In this document: in pieces, positions 37,160 through 45,831 of the stretch
Numbering within the stretch: the first letter of the stretch is position 1
Layout: each line of letters begins with the position of its first letter
Translations under genes and position numbers: made by a program
Assembly (NCBI RefSeq): GCF_029211225.1
Contig: NZ_JARGEM010000004.1
Coordinates: 79,847-143,846, forward strand
Reading direction: 5' to 3'
Source: Antiquaquibacter metalliresistens
Lineage (GTDB): Bacteria > Actinomycetota > Actinomycetes > Actinomycetales > Microbacteriaceae
Length of the DNA: 64,000 nucleotides
Notes under the pieces: generated by a model
Told to the model about the DNA's origin: nothing
The model's input: only the letters and a program-made list of their open reading frames with translations
Databases searched by the model: none

Positions 37160-38305
37160 GTGGCCAGCGAGAGCGTGCTCATCACCGGCGGCGCCGGGTT
37201 CATCGGCACCGCGCTCGCCCACCGACTCGTGGCCGATGGTCACCGGGTCCGGGTGCTCGACACGCTCTCATCCCAGGTTCACGGTGATGACCCCGCGAAT
37301 ACCTCACCGCTGCTTCAGGCGGTCTCCAAGGTCGCGGAAGTGCGTGTGGGTTCGGTGACGGATCGATCGATCGTGCAGGACGCACTCGAGGGTATCGACG
37401 TTGTCGTGCATCTGGCCGCGGAAACCGGCACCGGACAGTCGATGTACGAGATCGCTCGCTACGTCGAGGTGAACGCGGGAGGCACGGCGCTCTTGCTTGA
37501 CGTGCTTGCAGCAGGCGAGCACACGGTTCGCAAGATCGTCGTTGCCTCCTCCCGCGCGATCTACGGGGAGGGCAAGTACCAGGACTCCACGGGGGCCGTC
37601 GTATACCCGGCGTTTCGTTCCGATGAGCAGCTCGCGGCGGGTCGTTTCGAGCTCGTCGATCCGCGGGATGGGAACGCAACACTCACGACTGTGCCGACCG
37701 ACGAGGGCTCGCGCCTCAGCCCCTCCTCCGTCTACGGCATCACCAAGCTCACCCAAGAGCAACTCGTCCTGACCTCCGCTCCCACCGTGGGCGTTGCGGG
37801 CGTCGCGCTGCGGTATCAGAACGTCTACGGCCCGGGGCAATCGCTGCGCAACCCCTACACGGGCATCCTCTCCATCTTCTCCACGCTCATTCGGGAGGGA
37901 TCCGAGATCAACATCTTCGAGGACGGGCTCGAGAGCCGGGACTTCGTCTTCATCGACGACGTCGTGGCCGCGACCCACGCAGCGATGTTCTCGCCTGCCG
38001 CGGACGGTCTTGCGATCAACGTCGGCAGCGGGGTCTCGACGACAGTGCTCGACGTCGTGGCCGAGTTGGAGCGGGCGTTCGAGCGGTCCGCGCGGGTTGT
38101 GGTCTCCGGCAACTACCGGCTCGGGGATATCAGGCACAATGTGGCGGATCTGACCCTCGCCGAGCGCGTGCTCGACTACCGACCGACCGTCACGTTTGCC
38201 GAGGGGATCGGCCGGTTCGTCGGCTGGGTCAAGGACACGCGTCTCGAGGCCGGTGCCTACGAGCGCTCGCTGGATGAGTTGCGCTCGAGGAGCCTCCTCA
38301 AGTGA
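37160..38305 (+). CDS. NAD-dependent nucleotide-sugar epimerase (extended SDR)
   Basis: A 381-residue enzyme with TGGAGFIGTA (8-17), ASSRAIYGEG and the catalytic YGITKLTQE. An insertion around 140-185 enlarges the sugar-binding part compared with GalE. It resembles 3,5- or 4-epimerases/dehydrogenases of the NAD-dependent epimerase group found in exopolysaccharide loci. The GTG start has GGAGG five bases before it. Divergent from the gene at 36029-36997 across a 162-base gap that must hold promoters for both operons. The next gene overlaps by four bases. Confidence 0.82.
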   Translation: MASESVLITGGAGFIGTALAHRLVADGHRVRVLDTLSSQVHGDDPANTSPLLQAVSKVAEVRVGSVTDRSIVQDALEGIDVVVHLAAETGTGQSMYEIARYVEVNAGGTALLLDVLAAGEHTVRKIVVASSRAIYGEGKYQDSTGAVVYPAFRSDEQLAAGRFELVDPRDGNATLTTVPTDEGSRLSPSSVYGITKLTQEQLVLTSAPTVGVAGVALRYQNVYGPGQSLRNPYTGILSIFSTLIREGSEINIFEDGLESRDFVFIDDVVAATHAAMFSPAADGLAINVGSGVSTTVLDVVAELERAFERSARVVVSGNYRLGDIRHNVADLTLAERVLDYRPTVTFAEGIGRFVGWVKDTRLEAGAYERSLDELRSRSLLK

Positions 38306-39315
38306 CCGGATCGAGGCCGGTGCTCCTCATCACGCCCAGCTTCTTCGGATACGAGCGCGACATCGCCCTCGCACTGGAGCGAAGGGGTCTTGGGGTGGAC
38401 ATGATCGATGAGCGTCCCTCCAACTCTGCCCTCATGAAGGCGCTTCTTCGGGTGCGTTCGAGTGCTCTCGGTCGCGCGACGGATCGCTACTACCGTCGCT
38501 TCGTCGACCAGGGGTACACGCGTGGGCGCCGACTCGTGATCGTGATCAAGGGAGAGGTGGTGCCGGCATGGTTCCTCGACGCCGTGCGCCGCGACTCGCC
38601 GGGCGCAGTCTTCGTCTTCTACACCTTCGACTCGCTCGCCAACAGCGCCAACTTCGTCTCGCTGCTTCCCGTGTTCGATCACCTTTTCAGTTTTCAGGCC
38701 GAGACAGGGGAGGTGGGAAGCAGGTTCAGGCTCAAGCACCTGTTCTATGGTCCGGAGTTCTCGCCGTTGGGAGACGCGGATACGAGACGCTATGGGATCG
38801 CGTTCGTCGGCACGGTGCACTCCGACCGATACAGGTTCGTCAAGCGCATCGTCGCCGCGTTCGGCTCGAGCTTCGTGTACTTCTACGTGCAGGCTCGCTG
38901 GTACTTCCGGGTGCGTCGCCTCACCAGTGCGCGTTACCGGGAGATCCCCGAGAAGGACGTTCGCTTCGACAAGCTCAGCCGGTCGGCGGTCGCCGAGGTC
39001 TTCCGCAACTCGCTGGCGGTCCTCGACATGCAGCACGAGCAGCAGACCGGCCTCACCATGCGCACGTTCGAGGTGATCGCGTCTGGGGCGTATCTCGTGA
39101 CGACCAACGCCTTCGTCGCGCTGACGCCTCTCGCAGACACCGGGCGGGTGATCGTTGTGCCGCCGCTGCCGACGGAGCACGACATCCGCGAACTCACCGA
39201 AAGGCTCGCCGAGCTTCCTGTGCCCACGTCCGCACCCGAGGGCTTCGCTCAGTTCAGTGTGGACGCGTGGGTCGACGAGTTCGTGATGCTCATGCCGGGG
39301 GAGGTTCCGACATGA
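38302..39315 (+). CDS. Glycosyltransferase with a CgeB-like C-terminal domain
   Basis: A 337-residue protein lacking a clear GT4 N-terminal motif. The C-terminal segment LTMRTFEVIASGAYLVTTN is the hallmark of the Glyco_trans_1_2 (CgeB-like) domain, where the Glu corresponds to the donor-binding glutamate. The N-terminus has VLLITPSFFGYERDIA. It overlaps both neighbours by four bases (GTGA before, ATGA after). Donor and linkage unknown. Confidence 0.72.
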   Translation: MTGSRPVLLITPSFFGYERDIALALERRGLGVDMIDERPSNSALMKALLRVRSSALGRATDRYYRRFVDQGYTRGRRLVIVIKGEVVPAWFLDAVRRDSPGAVFVFYTFDSLANSANFVSLLPVFDHLFSFQAETGEVGSRFRLKHLFYGPEFSPLGDADTRRYGIAFVGTVHSDRYRFVKRIVAAFGSSFVYFYVQARWYFRVRRLTSARYREIPEKDVRFDKLSRSAVAEVFRNSLAVLDMQHEQQTGLTMRTFEVIASGAYLVTTNAFVALTPLADTGRVIVVPPLPTEHDIRELTERLAELPVPTSAPEGFAQFSVDAWVDEFVMLMPGEVPT

Positions 39316-40283
39316 TCTCCGTGGCACTGTGCACCCACAACGGCGAGCGGTACTTGGCCGCCCAACTGAGGAGCATTCTCGAACAGAGCCACCCGCCGGG
39401 CGAAATCGTGCTGTCCGACGACGCGTCGACCGACGGGACGGTCGCCCTCGCGGAGGCGATCGTTGCGCAGCACGGTCGCGAGGTCGACTTGCGCGTCATC
39501 CGCAACGAGACCGCGCTCGGGGTGACCGCCAACTTCCAGCAAGCCATCTCCGCCACCACGGGCGAACTCATTGCGCTGAGTGACCAGGACGACATCTGGC
39601 GGCGCGACCGGCTGGAACTCATGTCCGCACGCTTTGACACCCGTCCAGAACTCCTCTTGCTGCACGGCGACGCCCGTCTGGTCGATGGCAACGGCGAGCC
39701 TCTCGGCGTCTCCGTCCTCGACGCCCTCGAAGCGAACGCGTGGGAGCGGCAGACGATCGCGAGTGGTCGCGCGTACGAGGTGTTCCTTCGCAGGAATCTC
39801 GCTGTCGGTGCGACCACCCTCTTCCGTCGCAGCCTTCTGGCCGCAGCCGTTCCCTTCCCGAGTGGCTGGGTTCACGACGAGTGGTTGGCGATCATCGCCG
39901 CGGCGAGCGGGTCGGGCACCGTGGACTACATGACCGAAGCCCTCGTCGACTACCGCCAGCACGGCGGCAACCAGATCGGCGCGCGCAAGCTCTCCTTCGC
40001 CGGGAAGGTCCGACGCGTCATGGAACCCCGGCGCGCGCGCAACCAGCGGCTGGTCACCGCCTTCGACGCATTGGCGGATCGTCTGAGGGAGCTTCCCGTA
40101 ACGGCCGAAGTGCTTGCGATGGGGCGAGCGAAGGCCGAGCACGAGCACGTTCGAAACGGCCTTCCCGAAGGCAGACTGCGACGGATCGTCCCCATCGCGC
40201 GGGAGGTCCGCGCCGGAAGATACTCGCGTTACGGTCGCGGCCTGCCAGACATCGTGCGGGATCTCGTGCAGCCGGTCGACTGA
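39312..40283 (+). CDS. GT2 glycosyltransferase (rhamnosyltransferase-like)
   Basis: A 323-residue inverting GT-A enzyme beginning ISVALCTHNGERYLAAQL, with SDDASTDGT (about 36-44) and SDQDDIW (about 91-97), the DxD-containing motif usual in bacterial rhamnosyl- and other GT2 enzymes. The C-terminus is basic and may contact the membrane. Its position before rmlC-rmlA suggests that it uses dTDP-rhamnose. Confidence 0.85.
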   Translation: MISVALCTHNGERYLAAQLRSILEQSHPPGEIVLSDDASTDGTVALAEAIVAQHGREVDLRVIRNETALGVTANFQQAISATTGELIALSDQDDIWRRDRLELMSARFDTRPELLLLHGDARLVDGNGEPLGVSVLDALEANAWERQTIASGRAYEVFLRRNLAVGATTLFRRSLLAAAVPFPSGWVHDEWLAIIAAASGSGTVDYMTEALVDYRQHGGNQIGARKLSFAGKVRRVMEPRRARNQRLVTAFDALADRLRELPVTAEVLAMGRAKAEHEHVRNGLPEGRLRRIVPIAREVRAGRYSRYGRGLPDIVRDLVQPVD

Positions 40284-40293
40284 CCCCGGCGGA

Positions 40294-40299
40294 TAGGAT
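40294..40299 (+). promoter_or_regulatory. -10 box TAGGAT before rmlC
   Basis: TAGGAT ends five bases before the rmlC GTG. AGGATGAG could also be read as a ribosome site. Confidence 0.3.
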
Positions 40300-40304
40300 G
40301 AGAC

Positions 40305-40916
40305 GTGCACATTCGTGAGCTGTCGATCCCGGACTCTTACGAGATCACTCCGACTCAGCACCGTGATGATCGCGGCGCGTTTCTTGAGTGGTATCGGTTC
40401 GATCGGCTCGAGGAATTCATCGGTCACCCACTTGAGTTGAGGCAGGCGAACGCGTCGATCTCGAAGCGAGGCGTCGTTCGCGGCATCCACTTCGCGGATG
40501 TGCCCCGAGGCCAGGCGAAGTACATCACGGCCACCCACGGGGTCGTCCTCGATTTCGTCGTCGACATTCGGGTGGGCTCGCCGATGTTCGGTGAGTGGGA
40601 CTCGGTCCTGCTCGACACGGTGGACCGCAGAGCGGTCTACATCGCCGAAGGGCTGGGGCATGCCTTCGTGGCGCTCACCGACAACGCCGCCATCAGCTAT
40701 CTCGTGAGCGATGTCTACAACCCCGTCTCGGAGCATGCGATCAACCCACTCGACCCGGACGTCGCCCTTGACTTCCGACTCGCAGACGGCAGTACGTTGC
40801 TCTCGCCGAAAGATGCCTCGGCGCCCTCGCTGCGTGAACTCGAAGCAGCAGGGTCGCTACCCACCTGGTCGGGGATGCGTTCCTACTACGACAGCCTTCG
40901 CCGGGACGCGGTCTGA
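40305..40916 (+). CDS. rmlC: dTDP-4-dehydrorhamnose 3,5-epimerase
   Basis: A 203-residue cupin. [14 protein letters not shown] at the start, [19 protein letters not shown] with the catalytic histidine region and [13 protein letters not shown] are recognisable. Third of four rhamnose enzymes. Stop and the rmlA start overlap (TGATG). A rmlC-rmlA pair is separate from rmlB-rmlD here, which is a common split. Confidence 0.93.
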   Translation: MHIRELSIPDSYEITPTQHRDDRGAFLEWYRFDRLEEFIGHPLELRQANASISKRGVVRGIHFADVPRGQAKYITATHGVVLDFVVDIRVGSPMFGEWDSVLLDTVDRRAVYIAEGLGHAFVALTDNAAISYLVSDVYNPVSEHAINPLDPDVALDFRLADGSTLLSPKDASAPSLRELEAAGSLPTWSGMRSYYDSLRRDAV

Positions 40917-41782
40917 TGCGCGGCATCATCCTCGCCGGCGGCAGCGGAACTCGGCTCTGGCCGATCACCAAGGGCATCTCGAAGCAGCTCATGCCGATCT
41001 ACGACAAGCCGATGATCTACTACCCGCTGTCGACGCTCATGAGCGCGGGCATCCGCGAGATTCTCATAATTACCACTCCCGACGATCAGGATTCGTTCCG
41101 CCGATTGCTCGGCGATGGCAGCGATCTCGGAGTCTCTCTTACATATGCGGCACAGCCCTCCCCGGACGGTCTCGCGCAGGCCTTCATCATCGGGGAGAGC
41201 TTCATCGGTGATGAGAAGGTTGCACTCGTTCTCGGTGACAACATCTTCCATGGGGTGGGTCTCGGGTCGAACCTGCGCACCTTCACCGACCTCGATGGCG
41301 CCCTGATCTTCGCGTACCAGGTGGCCAACCCGCGCGCCTACGGTGTGGTCGAGTTCGACGCGGATCTGCGCGCCGTCTCGATCGAGGAGAAGCCCGAGCA
41401 TCCACGTAGCAACTACGCGGTGCCAGGGTTGTACTTCTACGACAACGCGGTCGTCGAAGTGGCGAAGTCGATTACCCCGAGCGCCCGCGGCGAACTCGAG
41501 ATCTCCACCGTCAACGAGCACTACCTCAACGCACGCGCCCTCCACGTGCAGGTGCTCGATCGCGGCACGGCGTGGCTCGACACCGGCACCTTCGAGTCGA
41601 TGGTGCAGGCGAGCGAATTCGTGCGGGTGATCGAGGATCGACAGGGCTACAAGATCGGCTGCGTCGAGGAGATCGCCTGGCGTGCCGGGTGGATCTCGGA
41701 TGAGAAGCTCGCCTCGCTGGCCGCCCCACTGACCAAGAGCGGTTATGGCACCTACCTGCATCGACTGCTCTCGGAGCGGTGA
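40916..41782 (+). CDS. rmlA: Glucose-1-phosphate thymidylyltransferase
   Basis: A 288-residue nucleotidyltransferase making dTDP-glucose, the first step to dTDP-rhamnose. [17 protein letters not shown] (6-22), the sugar-binding [11 protein letters not shown] and VLGDNIFHG are complete and match the short RmlA type. Normal family length. Confidence 0.97.
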   Translation: MRGIILAGGSGTRLWPITKGISKQLMPIYDKPMIYYPLSTLMSAGIREILIITTPDDQDSFRRLLGDGSDLGVSLTYAAQPSPDGLAQAFIIGESFIGDEKVALVLGDNIFHGVGLGSNLRTFTDLDGALIFAYQVANPRAYGVVEFDADLRAVSIEEKPEHPRSNYAVPGLYFYDNAVVEVAKSITPSARGELEISTVNEHYLNARALHVQVLDRGTAWLDTGTFESMVQASEFVRVIEDRQGYKIGCVEEIAWRAGWISDEKLASLAAPLTKSGYGTYLHRLLSER

Positions 41783-43131
41783 TGACGCGCGTACTGGTCA
41801 TCACCGGAGATCCGCTCGGCGCTCGCATGGCCGGGCCGGGCATTCGTTCGTGGAACATCGCGCGCGTGCTTTCGAGCGAGAACGAGGTGGTGCTGATGAC
41901 CACGACCCGCCTCGAGTCGGTTGACGCCCCGTTCCGAGTCGAACTTGTTCGCCCTGGTGAGGATGCCGCGTTCGACACCCTGCACGACTGGGCCGACGTT
42001 GTGGTGTTCCAGGGCCACGCACTTGACCAGTTCGACGCACTCAGGACGAGTCAGAAGGTGCTTGTCGCAGACATCTACGACCCCATGCACCTGGAGATGC
42101 TTGAGCAGGGTCGCGAGCTCGGGCTCTCCACATGGAACCTGCGTGTGAGCACTGCAACGCGCGTGCTCAACGACCAGCTCGCGCTCGCGGACTACTTCCT
42201 CTGCGCGTCCGAGCGCCAACGCTTGTTCTACCTCGGTCAGCTCGCGGGCCTCAGGCGGATCACTCCAGCGACCTATGGCAACGACCCGCACCTACGCGGC
42301 CTGCTCGATGTCGCACCGTTCGGATTGCCTGCGGAGTTGCCCGTGCACGAGCGCGCCGCGATCAAGGGCGTCGTGCCCGGAATCAATGCAGGGGATCGTC
42401 TGCTCATCTGGGGTGGCGGAATCTACAGTTGGTTTGACCCGAAGTCGCTCATTCGCGCGGTTTCTGCCCTCTCCAAGCGTCGCCCTGATCTTCGCTTGTT
42501 CTTCCTCGGCACGAAGCACCCCGGGGTGGACGAAATGGGCATCGTACGCGAGTCCTTCGATCTCGCTCGGGAGCTCGGGGTGCTGGACTCCGCCGTGTTC
42601 TTCAACCAGACGTGGGTCGAGTACGCCGATCGCCAGAACCACCTCGTGGAAGCCGACGCCGGGGTCAGCACCCACATGTCGCACCTCGAGACGACGTTCT
42701 CCTTTCGAACCCGCATCCTCGACTACCTGTGGGCAGGATTGCCGATGGTTGTCACCGATGGTGACGCCTTCGCGGAGCTTGTGGAGGCGGAGGGCCTCGG
42801 CCTCGTTGTACCTGCGGAGGATGTCGCGGCTCTCGAGTCCGCGATCGACCGAGTGCTGTACGACGAAGAGTTCGCGGCGAGCACCCGGCGCAACGTCGAG
42901 CGAGTGCGGGAGGATTTCGTCTGGGAACGCGCGCTCGCGCCTCTTGTCGAGTTCGTGCGAGCGCCCCGGCGAGCGGCCGACCAGACTGACGGTCGGTCGG
43001 TTCAGCACGCCGGGAGACGACGCAAGCCGTACGGAGTTGGCCACGATCTCCGGATGTTCTGGCACTACCTTCGCGCGGAGGGCGCTCGCGGGGCGCTGCG
43101 CCGGGTGACCGCGCGGATGCGTCGGAACTGA
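41782..43131 (+). CDS. GT4-type glycosyltransferase
   Basis: A 449-residue GT-B enzyme with N-terminal VLVITGDPLGARMAGPGIRSWNIA, the donor-domain start LLIWGGGIYSWFDP and a loop near FRTRILDYLWAGLPMVVTDGDAFAE that holds the donor-binding position. The ATG at 41782 has GGAG five bases upstream and is preferred over the GTG three bases earlier. The C-terminal 60 residues are basic, often a membrane contact. Follows rmlA with a one-base overlap. Confidence 0.85.
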   Translation: MTRVLVITGDPLGARMAGPGIRSWNIARVLSSENEVVLMTTTRLESVDAPFRVELVRPGEDAAFDTLHDWADVVVFQGHALDQFDALRTSQKVLVADIYDPMHLEMLEQGRELGLSTWNLRVSTATRVLNDQLALADYFLCASERQRLFYLGQLAGLRRITPATYGNDPHLRGLLDVAPFGLPAELPVHERAAIKGVVPGINAGDRLLIWGGGIYSWFDPKSLIRAVSALSKRRPDLRLFFLGTKHPGVDEMGIVRESFDLARELGVLDSAVFFNQTWVEYADRQNHLVEADAGVSTHMSHLETTFSFRTRILDYLWAGLPMVVTDGDAFAELVEAEGLGLVVPAEDVAALESAIDRVLYDEEFAASTRRNVERVREDFVWERALAPLVEFVRAPRRAADQTDGRSVQHAGRRRKPYGVGHDLRMFWHYLRAEGARGALRRVTARMRRN

Positions 43132-43199
43132 GTCGGCGACGGTGCAAGGGTTTGCTCAGACCGCCTGCAACCTTGGAGCGGGTGTTTCGCGGGTCCCGG

Positions 43200-43205
43200 T
43201 AGGCT
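43200..43205 (+). promoter_or_regulatory. -10 box TAGGCT before the GT2/DUF2304 operon
   Basis: TAGGCT is seven bases upstream of the ATG at 43213, with no ribosome site. It lies in an 81-base gap and would start a separate leaderless transcript. Confidence 0.4.
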
Positions 43206-43212
43206 CGTGGAC

Positions 43213-43956
43213 ATGAGAGTGCTCGTCGCCGTCCCGGCGCTGAATGAGTCGGCGGTCATCGGGGGTGTGCTGGATTCGCTCTCGCAGGTCCATCCCCTCA
43301 CCGACGTCGTCATCGTCGACGACGGGTCGCGTGACAACACGGCGCAGATAGCCAAGGAGGCGGGGGCGCGAGTTGTTGAGCACGCGATCAACCTGGGCGT
43401 CGGCGCAGCGATGGGGACGGCATTCAAGTATGCGGTGCGCAATGGCTACGACGCCGTCATCCAGTTCGACGGGGACGGTCAGCACCGGCCAGAGCACATC
43501 CAGGAACTCGTGGCCGCGCTCGGCGAAGCGGACATCGTGATCGGGAGCCGTTTCGCTGACGGCGGGAGCTACAAGTCTTCGGCGGCGCGTCGAGGCGTGC
43601 AGAGGTTCATCGCTCGCGTGGTCTCTGTGTACGCCCGGACCAGGCTTACCGATGCAACGAGCGGGTTCCGAATCGCGGGGCCTCGGGCCGTCGCGGTCTT
43701 CGCGGAGCATTACCCCGTGGAGTGGCTCGGCGACACGGTCGAGTCGATCGTGCTCGCGACGCGGCAGGACCTGACCGTGCATGAGATCCCCGTTGCCATG
43801 AATGAGCGGGCCGGTGGCGTGCCATCCCAGTCTGTGTTCCGCGCAACGCTCTACACCGCGCGGATTCTGTTCATCCTCGGACTCGCGAGCATCAGAAGCG
43901 TCCCCCCACAACTGCGGACCCTGCGGGGGCGCAAGCACAAGGAGGTGGCGGCATGA
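43213..43956 (+). CDS. GT2 glycosyltransferase, polyprenol-phosphate sugar synthase type (DPM1-like)
   Basis: A 247-residue GT-A enzyme. VAVPALNESAVIGGVLDSL (5-23), VDDGSRDNT and the DxD region FDGDGQHRPEHI are typical of dolichyl-phosphate mannose/glucose synthases. No C-terminal membrane domain, but one hydrophobic helix near 220. With the following DUF2304 and DUF2142 proteins it forms a module that makes and uses a lipid-linked sugar. The ATG at 43213 is taken over the GTG at 43207 from the leaderless spacing. Confidence 0.87.
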   Translation: MRVLVAVPALNESAVIGGVLDSLSQVHPLTDVVIVDDGSRDNTAQIAKEAGARVVEHAINLGVGAAMGTAFKYAVRNGYDAVIQFDGDGQHRPEHIQELVAALGEADIVIGSRFADGGSYKSSAARRGVQRFIARVVSVYARTRLTDATSGFRIAGPRAVAVFAEHYPVEWLGDTVESIVLATRQDLTVHEIPVAMNERAGGVPSQSVFRATLYTARILFILGLASIRSVPPQLRTLRGRKHKEVAA

Positions 43957-44297
43957 CGCCGCAGATTCTCGCGATTCTCATGGCGGTGGTCCTGCTCATC
44001 GCCGTGCTGCTCCTCCTGCGGTCGTACGTTCTCCCCGAGAAGTACGCGGTGATCTGGCTCGTCGCTTCGGTCGCCGCCATCGTGCTCTCGGCGTGGCCGG
44101 GTCTCATCGACGCGATCAGCAGGTTCTTCGGGATCGCGCAGCCGATCAACCTCCTGTTTGTGGGCGCTTTTTTCGTAGTGTTCTTGCTCCTTATGCAGAT
44201 CAGCCTCGAGCTCGCGCGCACCAGAGACGAACTCCGGCGGGTTGTGCAGAGACTCGCCCTCGATGTCGAGAAGGCATCCAAGGACAATGACGCCTGA
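43953..44297 (+). CDS. DUF2304 membrane protein
   Basis: A 114-residue protein with three hydrophobic helices (about 4-24, 31-51, 66-88) and a C-terminal amphipathic helix (89-112). It matches the DUF2304 family, which is regularly encoded next to DPM1-like GT2 enzymes and is presumed to anchor or assist them. Four-base overlap with the GT2 gene and eleven-base overlap with the next gene indicate tight co-expression. Confidence 0.8.
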   Translation: MTPQILAILMAVVLLIAVLLLLRSYVLPEKYAVIWLVASVAAIVLSAWPGLIDAISRFFGIAQPINLLFVGAFFVVFLLLMQISLELARTRDELRRVVQRLALDVEKASKDNDA

Positions 44298-45825
44298 CCG
44301 ACGGTCGGCCAGCCGCCTGATCAAGCCGCTGAGCCGTTTCCGCTGGATCTTCCTCGCACCGATTCTCGCGTTCGTCGCGCTCGGGGCGTGGGCATTCGCC
44401 TCGCCCATCGGCGCTGGCCCTGACGACGACTATCACCTCGTCAGCATCTGGTGCGCCAACGGTGGCAGCGACCAATGCGAACCGGGCACGGAGGAGAACT
44501 CCCGCATCGTACCTTCGGCGTTCCGCGAGCTCACATGCTACGTGCAGGTCGAAGAGCGCAGTGCGGCCTGCCAAGACTCGGTCTGGCCGACGTGGGATGG
44601 GGATCCCTGGGAGACCACGCGGGGAAACTTCGGCGGCGAGTACCCGCCCGTCTATTACGCGACCATGCGCCTCTTCGCCGGTGGGGACATCCAAACCAGT
44701 GCGCTGGTGATGCGACTGATCAATGCTGCGCTGTTCGTCGGGCTGGCGACGGCTCTCGCGGTGCTGCTACCCGATGCGCGCCGCCGCACGCTCCTGTGGG
44801 GCTGGTTGGTCACACTCGTGCCGTTGGGGATGTTCCTCATCCCGTCGAACAATCCCAGCGGCTGGGCGATCACGGGGATTGGCACCGCCTTCCTCGCCTT
44901 GTTGGGTTGGTTCGAGACCGACGGCCGACGGCGCTGGGCGCTCGGCGCCCTGTACCTCGTGGGCCTCGTCATGGCAGCGGGCGCCCGAGGGGATGCTGCG
45001 GTGTACGCGGTCGGAGCGACCGTCACCGTCCTGCTCCTCACAGCGGTGAGGACCCGGGCGTGGGCGTTTTCGGCGATCCTGCCAGCGGCCGGACTCGTGG
45101 TCGCGCTCGTGCTGTTCGCGAGCGCCGGACAGGCTGGCGTCGGCGCGAGCGGCTTCAGCGGCGGTGGCACGGCGACGATGCCACTTGAGGGTGACGGTGG
45201 CGACGAGATGCCTCTGAGCGGGTTCGCGCTGGCGGCATACAACCTCCTGATGCTCCCCTTCCTCTGGACCGGCGTGTGGGGAACCTGGGGTCTCGGCTGG
45301 TTCGACACGCAACTGCCGGCGATCGTGCCTTGGTCGGCCACCGCGGCCTTCATCGTCGTCGCATTCGCGGGTCTCGGTCTCCTCACCTGGCGCAAGGCGA
45401 TCGCGACCTCCGGAGTGCTCTTCGTGCTCGTCGCCCTCCCCACGTATGTGCTCACCGTCGGTGGAGACAAGGTCGGGGCACAGCTCCAGCCCCGTTACCT
45501 GCTGCCCTTGATCGTGTTGTTCGCGTTTCTCCTCTTAACCGAAACCGTCCAGGGGCGGCTGCGTTTCACCCGGGTGCAGACGTTCGCAATCCTCGGCGCG
45601 CTCGCGATCGCCAATTTCGTCGCGCTCCAAGTGAACATCCGTCGGTACGTCACCGGGGCGGATGAGCAGGGCCTCAACCTCGATGTCGGAGCCGAATGGT
45701 GGTGGACGGGATTCCCGCTGGGGCCGAGCGCAGTTTGGATCGTCGGCGCTGTCGCCTATGCGGGGTTGCTTGCCATTCTCTGGCCGCGACTCAGGGCGAC
45801 CGATGAGCTGGCCCGGCGGGGCTGA
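44287..45825 (+). CDS. DUF2142 multi-spanning membrane protein (probable GT-C glycosyltransferase)
   Basis: A 512-residue protein with about eleven hydrophobic helices. After the first helix the extracellular loop has GAGPDDDYHLVSIWCANGG with an acidic cluster, consistent with the GT-C catalytic loop (acidic residues after helix 1), and EYPPVYYATMRLF is a conserved DUF2142 block. Such proteins use polyprenol-phosphate sugars to decorate wall polymers outside the cell. The ATG lies inside the end of the DUF2304 gene. Substrate not known. Confidence 0.8.
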   Translation: MTPDRRSASRLIKPLSRFRWIFLAPILAFVALGAWAFASPIGAGPDDDYHLVSIWCANGGSDQCEPGTEENSRIVPSAFRELTCYVQVEERSAACQDSVWPTWDGDPWETTRGNFGGEYPPVYYATMRLFAGGDIQTSALVMRLINAALFVGLATALAVLLPDARRRTLLWGWLVTLVPLGMFLIPSNNPSGWAITGIGTAFLALLGWFETDGRRRWALGALYLVGLVMAAGARGDAAVYAVGATVTVLLLTAVRTRAWAFSAILPAAGLVVALVLFASAGQAGVGASGFSGGGTATMPLEGDGGDEMPLSGFALAAYNLLMLPFLWTGVWGTWGLGWFDTQLPAIVPWSATAAFIVVAFAGLGLLTWRKAIATSGVLFVLVALPTYVLTVGGDKVGAQLQPRYLLPLIVLFAFLLLTETVQGRLRFTRVQTFAILGALAIANFVALQVNIRRYVTGADEQGLNLDVGAEWWWTGFPLGPSAVWIVGAVAYAGLLAILWPRLRATDELARRG

Positions 45826-45831
45826 TCCGGT

